Source of the DNA: Bacillota bacterium
GTDB taxonomy: Bacteria; Bacillota; Bacilli; Paenibacillales; NBRC-103111
Length of the DNA stretch: 64,000 nucleotides
Assembly: GCA_023386955.1 (NCBI GenBank)
Contig: JAEWIS010000021.1
Span: 70,973 to 134,972 of the forward strand
Direction: 5' to 3'
A program made the translations under genes and the position numbers. The notes below the pieces were generated by a model that searched no databases, was not told the origin of the DNA, and saw only the letters and a list, made by a program, of their open reading frames with translations. Of the stretch, positions 44,293 to 53,442 are shown piece after piece; the stretch's first letter is position 1, and every line of letters begins with the position of its first letter.

Positions 44293-45831
44293 ATGAGCCG
44301 TTTCCGGTCTTACTTCATGATACCGCTTCTATTGGGCTTAGGGCTAGTCCCGGCCGGCTTGGCCGGCTGCTCCGGGCCGCCAGCCGGAGACCCGAAGGAG
44401 GAGAGTGCCGAGCCTCTCCGCATCACCGCCATGGCCTATCTGATGAATGCGGGGAACCCCTCGGAAACCCTCAAGCAGCTGATTGAGGAAAAAACCAATA
44501 CCAAGCTTGACATCCAATGGGTGCTGGACAGCAACTATGACGAAATCATGGAAGCCTCCTTCGCAGCAGGGACATTGCCGCAGGTGGTCTATATCAAAAA
44601 CCAGGTTTCCTTCCAGCAATACCGGGACGCCATGAAAAGCGGCTACTTCTGGGAGGTCGGCCATCTGTTTAAGGACTACCCCAACCTGAGCAGGCTGCGG
44701 CCGGAAATCCTGCAGAATACCGCCGTGGACGGCAGGGTGTATTCCATCTATGCGGAGGTGCCCTCCTCCCGCCAGGGCATCATCTACCGCAAGGATTGGG
44801 CGGACCGACTGGGGCTTGAGGCCCCGTCTACCGTAGAGGAGCTGTACCGGATGATGAAGGCCTTCACAGAGGATGATCCTGACGGCAACGGGTTGCCGGA
44901 CACCATCGGCTTGGCGGACCGCAGCGATCTGGTCTTCGGCGCCTTCAAAACGGTGTCCTCCTACTTCGGCACCCCCAACAATTGGGGGCTGGCAGAGAAT
45001 GGGCTGCAGCCGGAATTCCTGTTCCCCGGCTACCGGGATACAATGGACTTCTTCCGCAGGCTGTACCGGGAGAAGCTGATTAACCGGGATTTTACCATCA
45101 TGAGCAAAAACGATCAGATTAACCTGCTGCTAACCGGCAAAGCAGGCATGTACATCGGCTCCATGGAGGATGTGCAGACCTTCTCCCGGAAGCTTGCCGC
45201 CCATGACCCTGCTGCTGTCCTGGATGTCCAGAACCGGATTCAAGGGCCCCGGGGAACAGGCGTATGGGGACTGCCCGGTTATATCTCGGCGGTGGTTTTC
45301 CCCAAATCCTCCGTCAAAACGGAGCAGGAGCTGCGGGCCATTCTCGGCTTCTTCGACCGGCTGATGGAGCCGGAGATGGCGAATCTGGTCACCTATGGGG
45401 TCGAGGGTATCCACTATACACTGGTGGAGGGCAAGGTGCTGTCCAGTGAAAACAGGCAGCTGCTGGAGAAGGAAGTGATTCCCTATGCCACCCTGCTGCA
45501 GCGCGGAAACGGCCATGACACCGGGATCCGGGATTCCTACTTCACCTTGCCCGTCCGGCAGAAAGCGGCACGGCTGGTTCAGGATAATGAGGCCATCGTT
45601 ATCCAGGACCCCACCGCCGCCCTGGATTCCAAAACCTTCGCCGAAAAGGGAACCCGCCTGGCGGATATGATCCGGGACGCCACCTATGCCTACATCCTGG
45701 AGGAGGGCTCCGGCGACGCCGGATTTACGGAGGCGGTGGAGAAGTGGCGTCAGGAAGGCGGCAGCAGCATGATTGCCGAATACAACGAGGCATACCGGCA
45801 GCAGCAGGCGGGGGGCCCACTCTCCCGGTAA
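44293..45831 (+). CDS. Extracellular solute-binding lipoprotein (family 1), orphan
   Basis: A 512-residue lipoprotein (lipobox LAGC, near residue 26) with the bilobal layout of CUT1 binding proteins such as LplA/YtcQ: KTNTKLDIQWVLDSNYDE, PQVVYIKNQ, YRKDWADRLGLEAP and DGNGLPDTIGLADRSD. Permease genes do not follow, and the nearest LplB/LplC-type permeases in the window (60353-62243) have their own binding protein. It may use permeases elsewhere, or work as a sensor for the AraC-type regulator at 41317. AGGAGG precedes ATG 44293. Confidence 0.88.
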   Translation: MSRFRSYFMIPLLLGLGLVPAGLAGCSGPPAGDPKEESAEPLRITAMAYLMNAGNPSETLKQLIEEKTNTKLDIQWVLDSNYDEIMEASFAAGTLPQVVYIKNQVSFQQYRDAMKSGYFWEVGHLFKDYPNLSRLRPEILQNTAVDGRVYSIYAEVPSSRQGIIYRKDWADRLGLEAPSTVEELYRMMKAFTEDDPDGNGLPDTIGLADRSDLVFGAFKTVSSYFGTPNNWGLAENGLQPEFLFPGYRDTMDFFRRLYREKLINRDFTIMSKNDQINLLLTGKAGMYIGSMEDVQTFSRKLAAHDPAAVLDVQNRIQGPRGTGVWGLPGYISAVVFPKSSVKTEQELRAILGFFDRLMEPEMANLVTYGVEGIHYTLVEGKVLSSENRQLLEKEVIPYATLLQRGNGHDTGIRDSYFTLPVRQKAARLVQDNEAIVIQDPTAALDSKTFAEKGTRLADMIRDATYAYILEEGSGDAGFTEAVEKWRQEGGSSMIAEYNEAYRQQQAGGPLSR

Positions 45832-45921
45832 ACCTGATGCTCCGGCAGAGGTTCTGGCCGCGGGGGTTTTCGGGCCGATTAGCCTGGTTTTCCGGCCGTT
45901 AGCATTCCAAGCCGGTGATTT

Positions 45922-46147
45922 GCCGCGGAAATAGCGGCTCTGATGTCCGGCTGCATTTCTAACGGCGGCCACAGCCGCTATTTCCGCAAATTCGCTGCTT
46001 CCCGCATTCTAACGGCGGCCACAGCCGCTATTTGGACCAAACAGCCTGCGGGATGCCCGTTTGGAGCGGAATAACGGCTCCTGCTTCCGTTAGAATTTCA
46101 AACCCCGGGTTTTCGGCTAAATAGCGGCTCTCACTTCCGTTAGAAAA
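45922..46147. repeat. Intergenic repeat cluster D (direct then inverted units)
   Basis: Direct units at 45957-45987 and 46007-46038 share TTCTAACGGCGGCCACAGCC followed by GCTATTT. Inverted units at 46063-46095 and 46111-46147 end in CTTCCGTTAGAA, and a degenerate inverted unit lies at 45922-45950. The remaining part of 45832-46337 contains no gene. Confidence 0.85.
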
Positions 46148-46285
46148 TCCGACGACGACGGAGCGACCCTAGTTACTGCGATAAGCGGCAGCCACCCGGA
46201 TAATATCCCCTCAGTTGCCGCATGGCCATATTATTTCCGTCCCTCGCACACTCCCAGCGCCGTCACCAGCGCCCGCCCCAACAGC

Positions 46286-46325
46286 AGGAGCCCTGCCGCA
46301 GCGTTGCGGAGGGCTCCTTTTTTGT
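46286..46325 (+). terminator. Intrinsic terminator
   Basis: GGAGCCCT (46287-46294) and CCGCA pair with TGCGG and AGGGCTCC (46310-46317), followed by TTTTTTG. It ends plus-strand transcription about 450 bases past the solute-binding gene. Confidence 0.75.
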
Positions 46326-46337
46326 TACGGCGGCAAA

Positions 46338-49076
46338 TTACCGCTTGATCTTCAGCTCCTGCCCAATGTAGATCAGGTCAGGGTTCGCGATGATGTCCTT
46401 ATTCCATTCATACAGGGTCCGCCATTGGTTGGCGCTGCCCAGCAGTGCCTTGGCGATGGCGCTCAGATTGTCGCCGGCCTTCACCGTATAGGTGGTGTAG
46501 GACGGAGCGGCTGCGGGCTCCTGAGGGGCAGCCGGCTGTTCTGCGGCCGGTTGTTCGGCTGCAGGGGCTTCCGGTGCGGCAGGCTGCTCCACAGCAGGTG
46601 CTTCCGGCGCTTCCTTGTACGCAACCGCCAGCTCCAACAGCTGGGTGCGGTTGCCGCCGCCTACGGTGCCGGTATGCTGGATGCCGAAGCCGCCGAAAGT
46701 ATTGCCGCCAACAGAAGCAGACAAGGATACTTCATTGGGCAGCTTGGCTTCCTTTTGATCGGAGCTTTGGGCCGTGGCCGAGGTTGCCTTTGCATACAGG
46801 GTGTTGTTCTCTACCCGCAGGTCAATGGTGGCGCCCGGATTAAAGGCTGTGGTGGATACGGACTCGCTGATGGGCTTGCCCGCTCCGTTCACGTATTCGT
46901 ACAGGGTGTAGTCTGTAGCAATCCCGTATTTGGTGGTCCGTTCAATACGAAGCGCATAACCGGTTTGGGTAGCGGCATCGTATTTGATGTAAACCTCCAG
47001 ATATTGTCCGTTCGCGCTGCCGAAGCCTTGGCCCGCGGTTTTCTCCGGGTTGAGCTTCAGCTGGAGAGACATATCCCCGAAGCGTCCGTCCAGCGGGTAC
47101 AGCAGGCGTCCGCCGCGTCCTGTGGTCAACAGCCCTTGGCTGTCCGCTGCCCCGTTAATACCCTTGGTATAGCTCCAGGCGCTTTTTTCCTCTGCCTTCC
47201 ATTCTACCTTCTGGTCCTGGGGATAGAGAGTATCCACAGTCCAGACACCACTCAGCAACTTCGGCTGCCAGGTGGTGGAGAAATGCTCGAAGGTGGTGCG
47301 GTAGTTATACTTCTCGATACCAGTGCCGGAGATATCCTCCAGAGTAATGGCTCTGCTGCTGACAGCGGTAACTGCCGGGCCTTCATGGCTCCGCAGATGC
47401 TTGGGCTGAACCGATGCCATCACATAATAGCCCACATCGCCCACTGTAAGCGCGTAGGTGCTTAGTGGTTTATTCCCGCGGGATACGGCCATTTCCACCG
47501 GATTGGAGCCGTTCTTGTCATCTACACGATACCAGGTAACGAGAGACTGATCGGCTCGTACTCCCTTTTCGTAAGACAGGTCCAGACCATATTGAACGGA
47601 TACGGTACCGTTTTGCGGCTCGGTCAATACAGGTGCTTGGGTAAAAGCAGGTGCATCAATAAAGGACGGGGATACGGTAACCACCGCCTGGTTGGAAATT
47701 CCATTATCAGCAGTAGCGGTTACGGTCACCTTAACCGGCTCCTCGCCGGTGTTGCGTCCCTCCACCTTCACACTTGCTCCGGTGGTGGCGGAGAGTACAG
47801 CAGCATCGCTGTTGATGGACCAGGTAATGTTCTGGCTGGCGCTGGCCGGGAATACACCGGCGGTCAGCTCGGCAGAGCCTTCACCCGTGCGGATGGCAGC
47901 GGACTGGGTGACGGAGATATTGATGGGCAGATCCTTCTCTGCTGCAGCGGCGGTCTTCATACCAGCAGGATCCCAGTTGTCCTCACCCTTCAGCAGGCTG
48001 TAAACGGAATAGGCCTTCAGCTGCTCCTGGTTCAGAACCGTGCCGTTTTCCTCCGGCAGAATCGTGTAGGGTTTACCGTCCAGCGTAATATTGTAGGCAT
48101 ACGATTTAATGTTGCTTGCCGGATATGGCGCCCATTGAATGGACTTCAGATTGCCGTTCAGATCCTTGAAGCTGTTGTTGATCAGGTACAGGGTGGAGGA
48201 ATTTTTGGCCAGGAACAAATCTTGGCTGTCGGCAAAATCAATCTCCCACACGCAATCGATAAAGGCCATCCCTTCCTTGCCAGCGGCATAGATCGGCTTG
48301 TTGGTGAAGTTGTGGAGGGTCGTGTTCTTCATCAGCTGAATCACACCGCCGCCCATGTAGTCATCTGTACCCTGCACATAGGAGTTTTCGTAGTATACCC
48401 GTTCCACTTCTCCAAGGGCAAGAGTGTCCAGCATGCTCACGAAACGGACGTTGTCAAAGGAATAATGGTCCAGCTTCTTTTCCTTGTTGGCCGCTCCAAT
48501 AACATAGGCTTGAGTAATGGTGGAGGAGCGCTTCTCTTGATTCTTGGAGGGATCGCGGGGGTAGACCAGATCCACATTGCAATAGTTGCCGATGGTCAGA
48601 TTCTCCGCATGGAAGCCGGTTCCGGTGATGAAGATGGTCTCGGCGGGAGAGGAACCGCTGGCGCTTTCGGCGCCGATGGTATGCCCCCGGTTATCTGCCA
48701 GCACCACATCGCGGGCGTCTTCAGCAAGGCCGATCAGGCTGACCCAGTCTTTATCCACATACAGGCCCCGGTCATGCAGGGTCCCGTTCATTTGGTACAC
48801 ATCAGGCTCGATATAAATGGTCATCGGCTCAGCCTGTGTGCCGTCCACGGCGGCGGCTACCGCTTCATGAAGGGTTTTGAATTGAAAGGCGGCCGGATTG
48901 CTTGCTGTGAGAGCGCCGTCTACATACAGGGACTTGGCACCCAGCACCAGCTGCTTGCCGTTTTTGGCCGTAATGGTTACCCCTCCTGTCTCAGCTTGTA
49001 CGTTCAGCGCCTGGTATGTAAACATACACGTAAAAACCAGCGCCAGACAGATAAACCGGATGAAACTTGTTTTCAT
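46338..49076 (-). CDS. Secreted pectinesterase-like beta-helix protein with Ig-like and LysM domains
   Basis: A 912-residue exported protein: signal peptide (MKTSFIRFICLALVFTCMFT, then AQAE-like cleavage), a CE8-like right-handed beta-helix (residues about 60-330; TIYIEPDVYQMN, FVSMLDTLALGEVERVYYEN and GTDDYMGGG parallel the QDTLY and GxxDFIFG motifs of pectin methylesterases), a bacterial Ig-like domain (about 395-465), a jelly-roll or concanavalin-like region (about 565-820), a Pro/Ala/Glu/Gln linker and a C-terminal LysM (YTVKAGDNLSAIAKALLG). LysM suggests attachment to peptidoglycan. The catalytic set is not fully canonical, so the activity could be on another decorated polysaccharide. 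Confidence 0.85.
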   Translation of the reverse strand: MKTSFIRFICLALVFTCMFTYQALNVQAETGGVTITAKNGKQLVLGAKSLYVDGALTASNPAAFQFKTLHEAVAAAVDGTQAEPMTIYIEPDVYQMNGTLHDRGLYVDKDWVSLIGLAEDARDVVLADNRGHTIGAESASGSSPAETIFITGTGFHAENLTIGNYCNVDLVYPRDPSKNQEKRSSTITQAYVIGAANKEKKLDHYSFDNVRFVSMLDTLALGEVERVYYENSYVQGTDDYMGGGVIQLMKNTTLHNFTNKPIYAAGKEGMAFIDCVWEIDFADSQDLFLAKNSSTLYLINNSFKDLNGNLKSIQWAPYPASNIKSYAYNITLDGKPYTILPEENGTVLNQEQLKAYSVYSLLKGEDNWDPAGMKTAAAAEKDLPINISVTQSAAIRTGEGSAELTAGVFPASASQNITWSINSDAAVLSATTGASVKVEGRNTGEEPVKVTVTATADNGISNQAVVTVSPSFIDAPAFTQAPVLTEPQNGTVSVQYGLDLSYEKGVRADQSLVTWYRVDDKNGSNPVEMAVSRGNKPLSTYALTVGDVGYYVMASVQPKHLRSHEGPAVTAVSSRAITLEDISGTGIEKYNYRTTFEHFSTTWQPKLLSGVWTVDTLYPQDQKVEWKAEEKSAWSYTKGINGAADSQGLLTTGRGGRLLYPLDGRFGDMSLQLKLNPEKTAGQGFGSANGQYLEVYIKYDAATQTGYALRIERTTKYGIATDYTLYEYVNGAGKPISESVSTTAFNPGATIDLRVENNTLYAKATSATAQSSDQKEAKLPNEVSLSASVGGNTFGGFGIQHTGTVGGGNRTQLLELAVAYKEAPEAPAVEQPAAPEAPAAEQPAAEQPAAPQEPAAAPSYTTYTVKAGDNLSAIAKALLGSANQWRTLYEWNKDIIANPDLIYIGQELKIKR

Positions 49077-49188
49077 GTCCTCTCCTCCTGTTGGGTAGCG
49101 GGCGTTCCTTAAAGCAGTTTAAGGCCCTGCCACCATTAAAGCCCATGGAGACGGTTACGGACATAATCACTAGCGTACCCAAGCCAAA

Positions 49189-49212
49189 AAACCCCGTTAT
49201 AACGGGGTTTTT
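49189..49212. terminator. Symmetrical intrinsic terminator
   Basis: AAAAACCCCGTT and AACGGGGTTTTT form a 12-base-pair hairpin with a two-base loop, after the minus-strand stop at 49237. Confidence 0.8.
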
Positions 49213-49236
49213 CCTCATGAAGAGGTGGATTTGGGA

Positions 49237-50205
49237 TTATGACCGGACATATTGATTATGGAATGAACTCCGGATCGTTGCGGCAATACCCTCCTCATAA
49301 GAAGTCCCCGGTATGGCCCCGATCAGCCGCTCATACTTGCCTCCGCTAAGCCGCAGCGGTTCTTCCGTCAGATACAGCATCTCCACAATTTCACCCATGA
49401 CAGGAACGAATCTGCCGAGCAGAGACAGGCTGGCTCTGCCCAACGGAATGACAGGAAGCTTGGAGCCGCTGGCCCGGCGGGCAATGCGAACCAGTTCCTT
49501 TCCCGAGATTGCGCCGTTACCTGGAATATTCCATTCCTGCCCATAGGATTGGTCCCTCAGGGCAATGTTGACAATCATATGGGCCGCATCCGGCAAATAG
49601 ACATATTCCCGGGGCACCCGCATATTGCCGATAAAAAAAGCCAGCTTTCCGGCCGCCACCGCTGCCAATGTTGATCCTAGATAAGAAGCCTCATTGGCCG
49701 TAGGTCCATAATAATCCGGGAGCCGGACGATCAAAGCCCGCGCGCGGCTCCAACGGCTCCCCATGACCATTTCTCCGAATGCCAGCCTAATCCTGCCCTT
49801 CCGGGTATGGGGCTGCTTCGGATGCTCCTCAGTTACCGGAGTCGCCTGCCGTCTGCCATAAGGGTAAATGCCATCTACCGCCACTACCTTGAGGCCCAGA
49901 CGGTCCGCCGCCTCCAGCACAGCCTCACCCAGCGGGATCAGCTGACGCTCCATCTCGTGGTACGGAACATTGGCGCAGTGGAAGAGGACCTCCGCATCTG
50001 CGGCGGCGGATACTATATCTTCCGGATTGAAGGCATTTCCCACCGCCAGCGACAAATGGGCAGGATACCCTAAAGATCCGGCCAGGCTCTCCAGCTTGCT
50101 GCGGGATCTCCCGAAGGCAATAACCGGAATCCCCCGTTTCACAAGCTCTTCTGTAATAGCAGCTCCCGTACCTCCTGAAGCACCGACGACGATTGCCTTC
50201 TTCAT
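49237..50205 (-). CDS. NAD(P)-dependent epimerase/reductase-like protein
   Basis: A 322-residue extended-SDR protein. The nucleotide-binding motif AIVVGASGGTGAAITEELVKRG at the N-terminus (in parts GASGGTG), FHCANVPY in place of the usual dinucleotide-adjacent NNAG, and DGIYPYGR with Tyr-x-x-x-Arg where YxxxK is expected. It is close to NAD-dependent epimerase/dehydratase family members that reduce small carbonyl or flavonoid-like substrates. ATG 50205 has AAAGGAGG upstream. The gene lies just downstream of a TetR gene and both are bounded by palindromes, indicating local repression. Confidence 0.88.
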   Translation of the reverse strand: MKKAIVVGASGGTGAAITEELVKRGIPVIAFGRSRSKLESLAGSLGYPAHLSLAVGNAFNPEDIVSAAADAEVLFHCANVPYHEMERQLIPLGEAVLEAADRLGLKVVAVDGIYPYGRRQATPVTEEHPKQPHTRKGRIRLAFGEMVMGSRWSRARALIVRLPDYYGPTANEASYLGSTLAAVAAGKLAFFIGNMRVPREYVYLPDAAHMIVNIALRDQSYGQEWNIPGNGAISGKELVRIARRASGSKLPVIPLGRASLSLLGRFVPVMGEIVEMLYLTEEPLRLSGGKYERLIGAIPGTSYEEGIAATIRSSFHNQYVRS

Positions 50206-50229
50206 AATAAATTCCTCCTTTTGAATTTG

Positions 50230-50295
50230 TAATTGATCAATCAATAACTAATTGTCTCCACTATACCAGCATTTTTGTTATTGATCAATCAATAA
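50230..50295. promoter_or_regulatory. Two palindromic TetR operator candidates before the reductase gene
   Basis: TAATTGATCAATCAATAA (50230-50247) and TTATTGATCAATCAATAA (50278-50295): eight-base inverted arms around a CA centre. They lie immediately upstream of the minus-strand start at 50205. Confidence 0.7.
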
Positions 50296-50329
50296 TTATA
50301 AAAGAAGAAAAAAAGGCCTTTGAAGGCCT

Positions 50330-50851
50330 TTACGTTTCCATCAACTCCGGCAAATCCAGCGCCATGGCAATGTTGCAGAGCATGCCTCTGGCCAGAAACA
50401 GCATGGTGCGCTCCTCAGGATTGGGGATGCCATGCTTCCTGAATGCATCCAGAACAATGCCGCGCACCTCCCTAAGGCCCTTTTGCATCGCTTCGCGGAT
50501 GGGAGCATCCGGGATGGTCTGCGCCTGCATGTGCAGGAAGGTCTCCGGTCTGTGTCCTGCCAGAATCTCTTCATATGCTTCAATGAGCTCCTGCTCGAGG
50601 CTGCCGGCACCAACGGAATCGGCCACTTTCCGGAAGGACCCGGCTATGCGGGCCCAAGCCGTCTCCAGCGCGGCAAGCAGCAGCGCCTCCTTGGTATCGA
50701 AAAAGCGGAACACGTAGGGCTGGGAAATCTCCGCCCGCTTCGCCACATTGGCGGTGGTGGCTTTATAATAGCCGATTTCCGCAAACACCTCGATCGCCGC
50801 CCGGATAATCTCTTCACGGCGGTTAGCGGAGGCCCCGTTTTGCTTTGCCAT
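50330..50851 (-). CDS. TetR/AcrR family transcriptional regulator
   Basis: A 173-residue repressor. The N-terminal HTH (REEIIRAAIEVFAEIGYYKA, then ISQPYVFRFFDTKEALLLAA, residues about 11-55) is typical. The C-terminal ligand domain begins FRKVADSVGAG. It probably represses itself and the downstream reductase gene: a near-identical palindrome occurs upstream of each. The inducer is unknown. GAAGGAG precedes ATG 50851. Confidence 0.93.
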   Translation of the reverse strand: MAKQNGASANRREEIIRAAIEVFAEIGYYKATTANVAKRAEISQPYVFRFFDTKEALLLAALETAWARIAGSFRKVADSVGAGSLEQELIEAYEEILAGHRPETFLHMQAQTIPDAPIREAMQKGLREVRGIVLDAFRKHGIPNPEERTMLFLARGMLCNIAMALDLPELMET

Positions 50852-50871
50852 ATGAAAGCTCCTTCACTTGT

Positions 50872-50893
50872 ATTAATTGATTAATCAATTAAT
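50872..50893. promoter_or_regulatory. Perfect 22-bp palindrome upstream of the TetR gene
   Basis: A perfect palindrome whose core is TTGATTAATCAA, with arms matching the two sites before the reductase gene. It lies 21 bases before the TetR start and is the likely autoregulatory operator. Confidence 0.7.
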
Positions 50894-51059
50894 AGTGTAG
50901 CAGGAATGCTCCGCACAGCGCAACATTCCCGGCCCGCGGACGGATTCTAAGGGCCAAAGATTATTCCTAGGCTTCTCCCAATCTGCGGATTCCATCTGCA
51001 ATGGAATTATACTGTGAAGCAGACATGGTCGGCTGCCCTCCCGGCGGCATGGACCTGGC

Positions 51060-53417
51060 TTAGGGCTGCCGCCTCCGGAGTGCCCGGTATTCATTGGGGG
51101 TGATGCCCTGCACCTTTTTGAATACCCGCAGGAAGGTGGTCCGGCTTAGGATACCTACCTGTCCGGCAATTTCGTGAACCTTCAGATCAGTGGATTCCAG
51201 CAGCTCGCAGGCCTTGCGGACCCGCACCAGATTAATATAATCCGTGACGTACAAACCCGTTTTTTCCACAAACACCCGTGACACGTACTTTTCGGACACG
51301 CCCATTTCCGCGGCAATCTGCTCCAGCCCCAAATCCCGGACATAGTTGTCCCGGATGTACTGCTCGATCAGAGACACCAGATTCCCCGGCTTCCTCCCCT
51401 TCTGCGACTGCGTGATCTCCAGCACCCGGCTGTAAAACTCCAGCAGCAGCTCCTTCAACTCATCCGGCTCCCGGAGCATACGGCCGGAGGGAGCCTCCAG
51501 CAGCAGCTGGAATTCATCCTTGTCGGCCATATCGGCCTGAAGCCCTTTTTCAGATAAAAAGCGGATTCCCGAGGTGTGCATATCCTTCAGCAGGGCCAAC
51601 TGCTGCTCGTAGGAGATACCCCCGCCCGCATTCCTCTCCAGAATCGCCTCCACGGTTTCCCGCAGAGTTTCCTCCTCCCCCAGCTTCAGACTGTTCAGAA
51701 TCCGCTGCTCGTCATATAAGGAATATTCATACCGGCCGAGGCATCCGTCACACATCCGGCTGCCGTACAGAATCTCGAAGCGCTGCTCTTTATCCCGTTT
51801 GCTGATGGCGGTCATGGCTTCATTGAAGGACACACCGATATCATTGATCCCTTCGTAATAGGTGCCGATTCCCACCGCAATGTCATAGTACATCCGCATA
51901 TCGTAGGCGAACACCCCCAGCATCTGCTGGAACGCATCCTTCATTTGCGCTGCTTGGCCAGGCTCCGGCACATTGACCAGACAAACGAAGAGATTGGGCC
52001 GGTACTCCGCCACATAAGCGGGAAAAGCGCCGGCAAGGAATTTCCAGACTATTTTCTTGATGCCTCCGATGATCAGAGGACGCTCCGTGTCCTGAATATC
52101 GGCATAGAAGGGCTCCTTGAAATCAAACAGCACCGTACAGCAGATAAAGCCGGCATGCTCGAAGCCGAAGTCCACCCGCAGGGTCTCCCGCAGGATGGCC
52201 TCTTCATTGAGTGTATGGCCCCGCAAGATAAACAAAAGGGAGTATTCCACATATTCGCTGGTATGTTTGCTGTATTTCATTTTGAATTGTCGGTTGCTGT
52301 CGGATAGGCGATTAATTCCCTGCAGGATCACATCGAATTCATTGGCGGCACGCTCATGCCCGTCTGTGCCTCCCTCCGGCTCCTGGCTGATCATCCGGCT
52401 GATGTTGCGGATGGGATTATAGATGTTGAGGCTGAATACAAATGAGAAGCCGACCCCCATCACAATCAACACCAGACATAAAAGCAGGGTCATCTCCATA
52501 ATACTGCCGGTATGGCGGTTGAACTCCGAGTAGGGGGTGAAAGAATAATAGTCCCAGCCGTACAAATCCGACTTGATATGCGCTACGGCATACCGCTTGC
52601 CGGCTACCTTCATCTCCCGGGTCGGGCTGCCGTCGCTGAAGGCCTCCGCCAGCTCCGCCTCCGGAACATTGTCCAGATAGCCGCGCTGGTCGTAGAGCCT
52701 GTTGCCTTGGCCGTCCAACACCACAAAGGTGGTGGAATCAAACACCGCATTGCCGGCCAGCACCCGCTCCACCGTGGATACGGCCAGATTGACCACCATC
52801 ACCGCCTGATCGTTGCCCACCCGGTTAAAAAGCACCAGCGGCACCACCTGCTTCGTGTTGATACCGTCCTGGATGACCGTGGTGGCCGGAAGAAGGTCGA
52901 TGAATTTGTCCGTCTGGAGCAGCCCCGTCCAGTAAGCGCTGTCATATTCCTCGTAACGGTACATCCGTTTAAAGAAGGATTCAAAGGAGTTGGCTCCGCC
53001 GCTCACATACACATCCTGGTCATCCACATAGACAAAGGTTGAATCGGTAAAGCTGCTGATCACATTCTCATGGCGCTGCAAAATCCGGGGAAGCCTCCAC
53101 AGCTCCACTTTATCCTCCAGGGTTTGCTTTTCCTTGGGCATCAGCAGCCGCTGGACAGTTTCGTCATTCAAAAAATTGACCCCGGTAATCTGGGAGGTTT
53201 GAATATACGAATCCATCGCCTCCGAGGCGGTTTCCAGATTGGTGGTGATCCGGCTGGCGAACTCCCGCTCCATCAGGTGGGCCGAATAGCTGTACTCCAC
53301 AACCCCGATAATGATGATGGGAATCAAAAGGGACAGAAAGCAGCCGAGTATCTTCAGGAAGAGCCGGTTGGATTTGCCCTGTATTGTCCTTCTTCCCGTC
53401 CGTCCCCGCTGCCCCAT
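51060..53417 (-). CDS. Membrane-anchored AraC-family regulator of the glycan operon
   Basis: A 785-residue one-component regulator. Helix (about 20-42), Cache-like extracytoplasmic domain (about 50-300), helix (about 305-330), variable region and AraC HTH at the C-terminus (EQIAAEMGVSEKYVSRVFVE, then AGQVGILSRTTFLRVFKKVQG). It is the last gene of the glycan-uptake operon, 25 bases after the GH106-like gene, and presumably senses a sugar product outside the cell and activates the operon. Confidence 0.88.
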   Translation of the reverse strand: MGQRGRTGRRTIQGKSNRLFLKILGCFLSLLIPIIIIGVVEYSYSAHLMEREFASRITTNLETASEAMDSYIQTSQITGVNFLNDETVQRLLMPKEKQTLEDKVELWRLPRILQRHENVISSFTDSTFVYVDDQDVYVSGGANSFESFFKRMYRYEEYDSAYWTGLLQTDKFIDLLPATTVIQDGINTKQVVPLVLFNRVGNDQAVMVVNLAVSTVERVLAGNAVFDSTTFVVLDGQGNRLYDQRGYLDNVPEAELAEAFSDGSPTREMKVAGKRYAVAHIKSDLYGWDYYSFTPYSEFNRHTGSIMEMTLLLCLVLIVMGVGFSFVFSLNIYNPIRNISRMISQEPEGGTDGHERAANEFDVILQGINRLSDSNRQFKMKYSKHTSEYVEYSLLFILRGHTLNEEAILRETLRVDFGFEHAGFICCTVLFDFKEPFYADIQDTERPLIIGGIKKIVWKFLAGAFPAYVAEYRPNLFVCLVNVPEPGQAAQMKDAFQQMLGVFAYDMRMYYDIAVGIGTYYEGINDIGVSFNEAMTAISKRDKEQRFEILYGSRMCDGCLGRYEYSLYDEQRILNSLKLGEEETLRETVEAILERNAGGGISYEQQLALLKDMHTSGIRFLSEKGLQADMADKDEFQLLLEAPSGRMLREPDELKELLLEFYSRVLEITQSQKGRKPGNLVSLIEQYIRDNYVRDLGLEQIAAEMGVSEKYVSRVFVEKTGLYVTDYINLVRVRKACELLESTDLKVHEIAGQVGILSRTTFLRVFKKVQGITPNEYRALRRRQP

Positions 53418-53442
53418 GCTTAGCGCCCCTTTCGATTCTCTG

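Noticed and set aside
45922..46147. CRISPR array
   Set aside because: Units occur in both orientations, spacing is irregular, spacers are not unique, and there are no cas genes.
46215..47465. Plus-strand open frame of 416 codons
   Set aside because: Rich in Gly, Cys and Arg, opposite the same gene; a shadow caused by high GC.
47592..49112. Long plus-strand open frame (506 codons) opposite the pectinesterase-like gene
   Set aside because: Antisense shadow of a well-supported gene with signal peptide and LysM; no family features, no ribosome-binding site.
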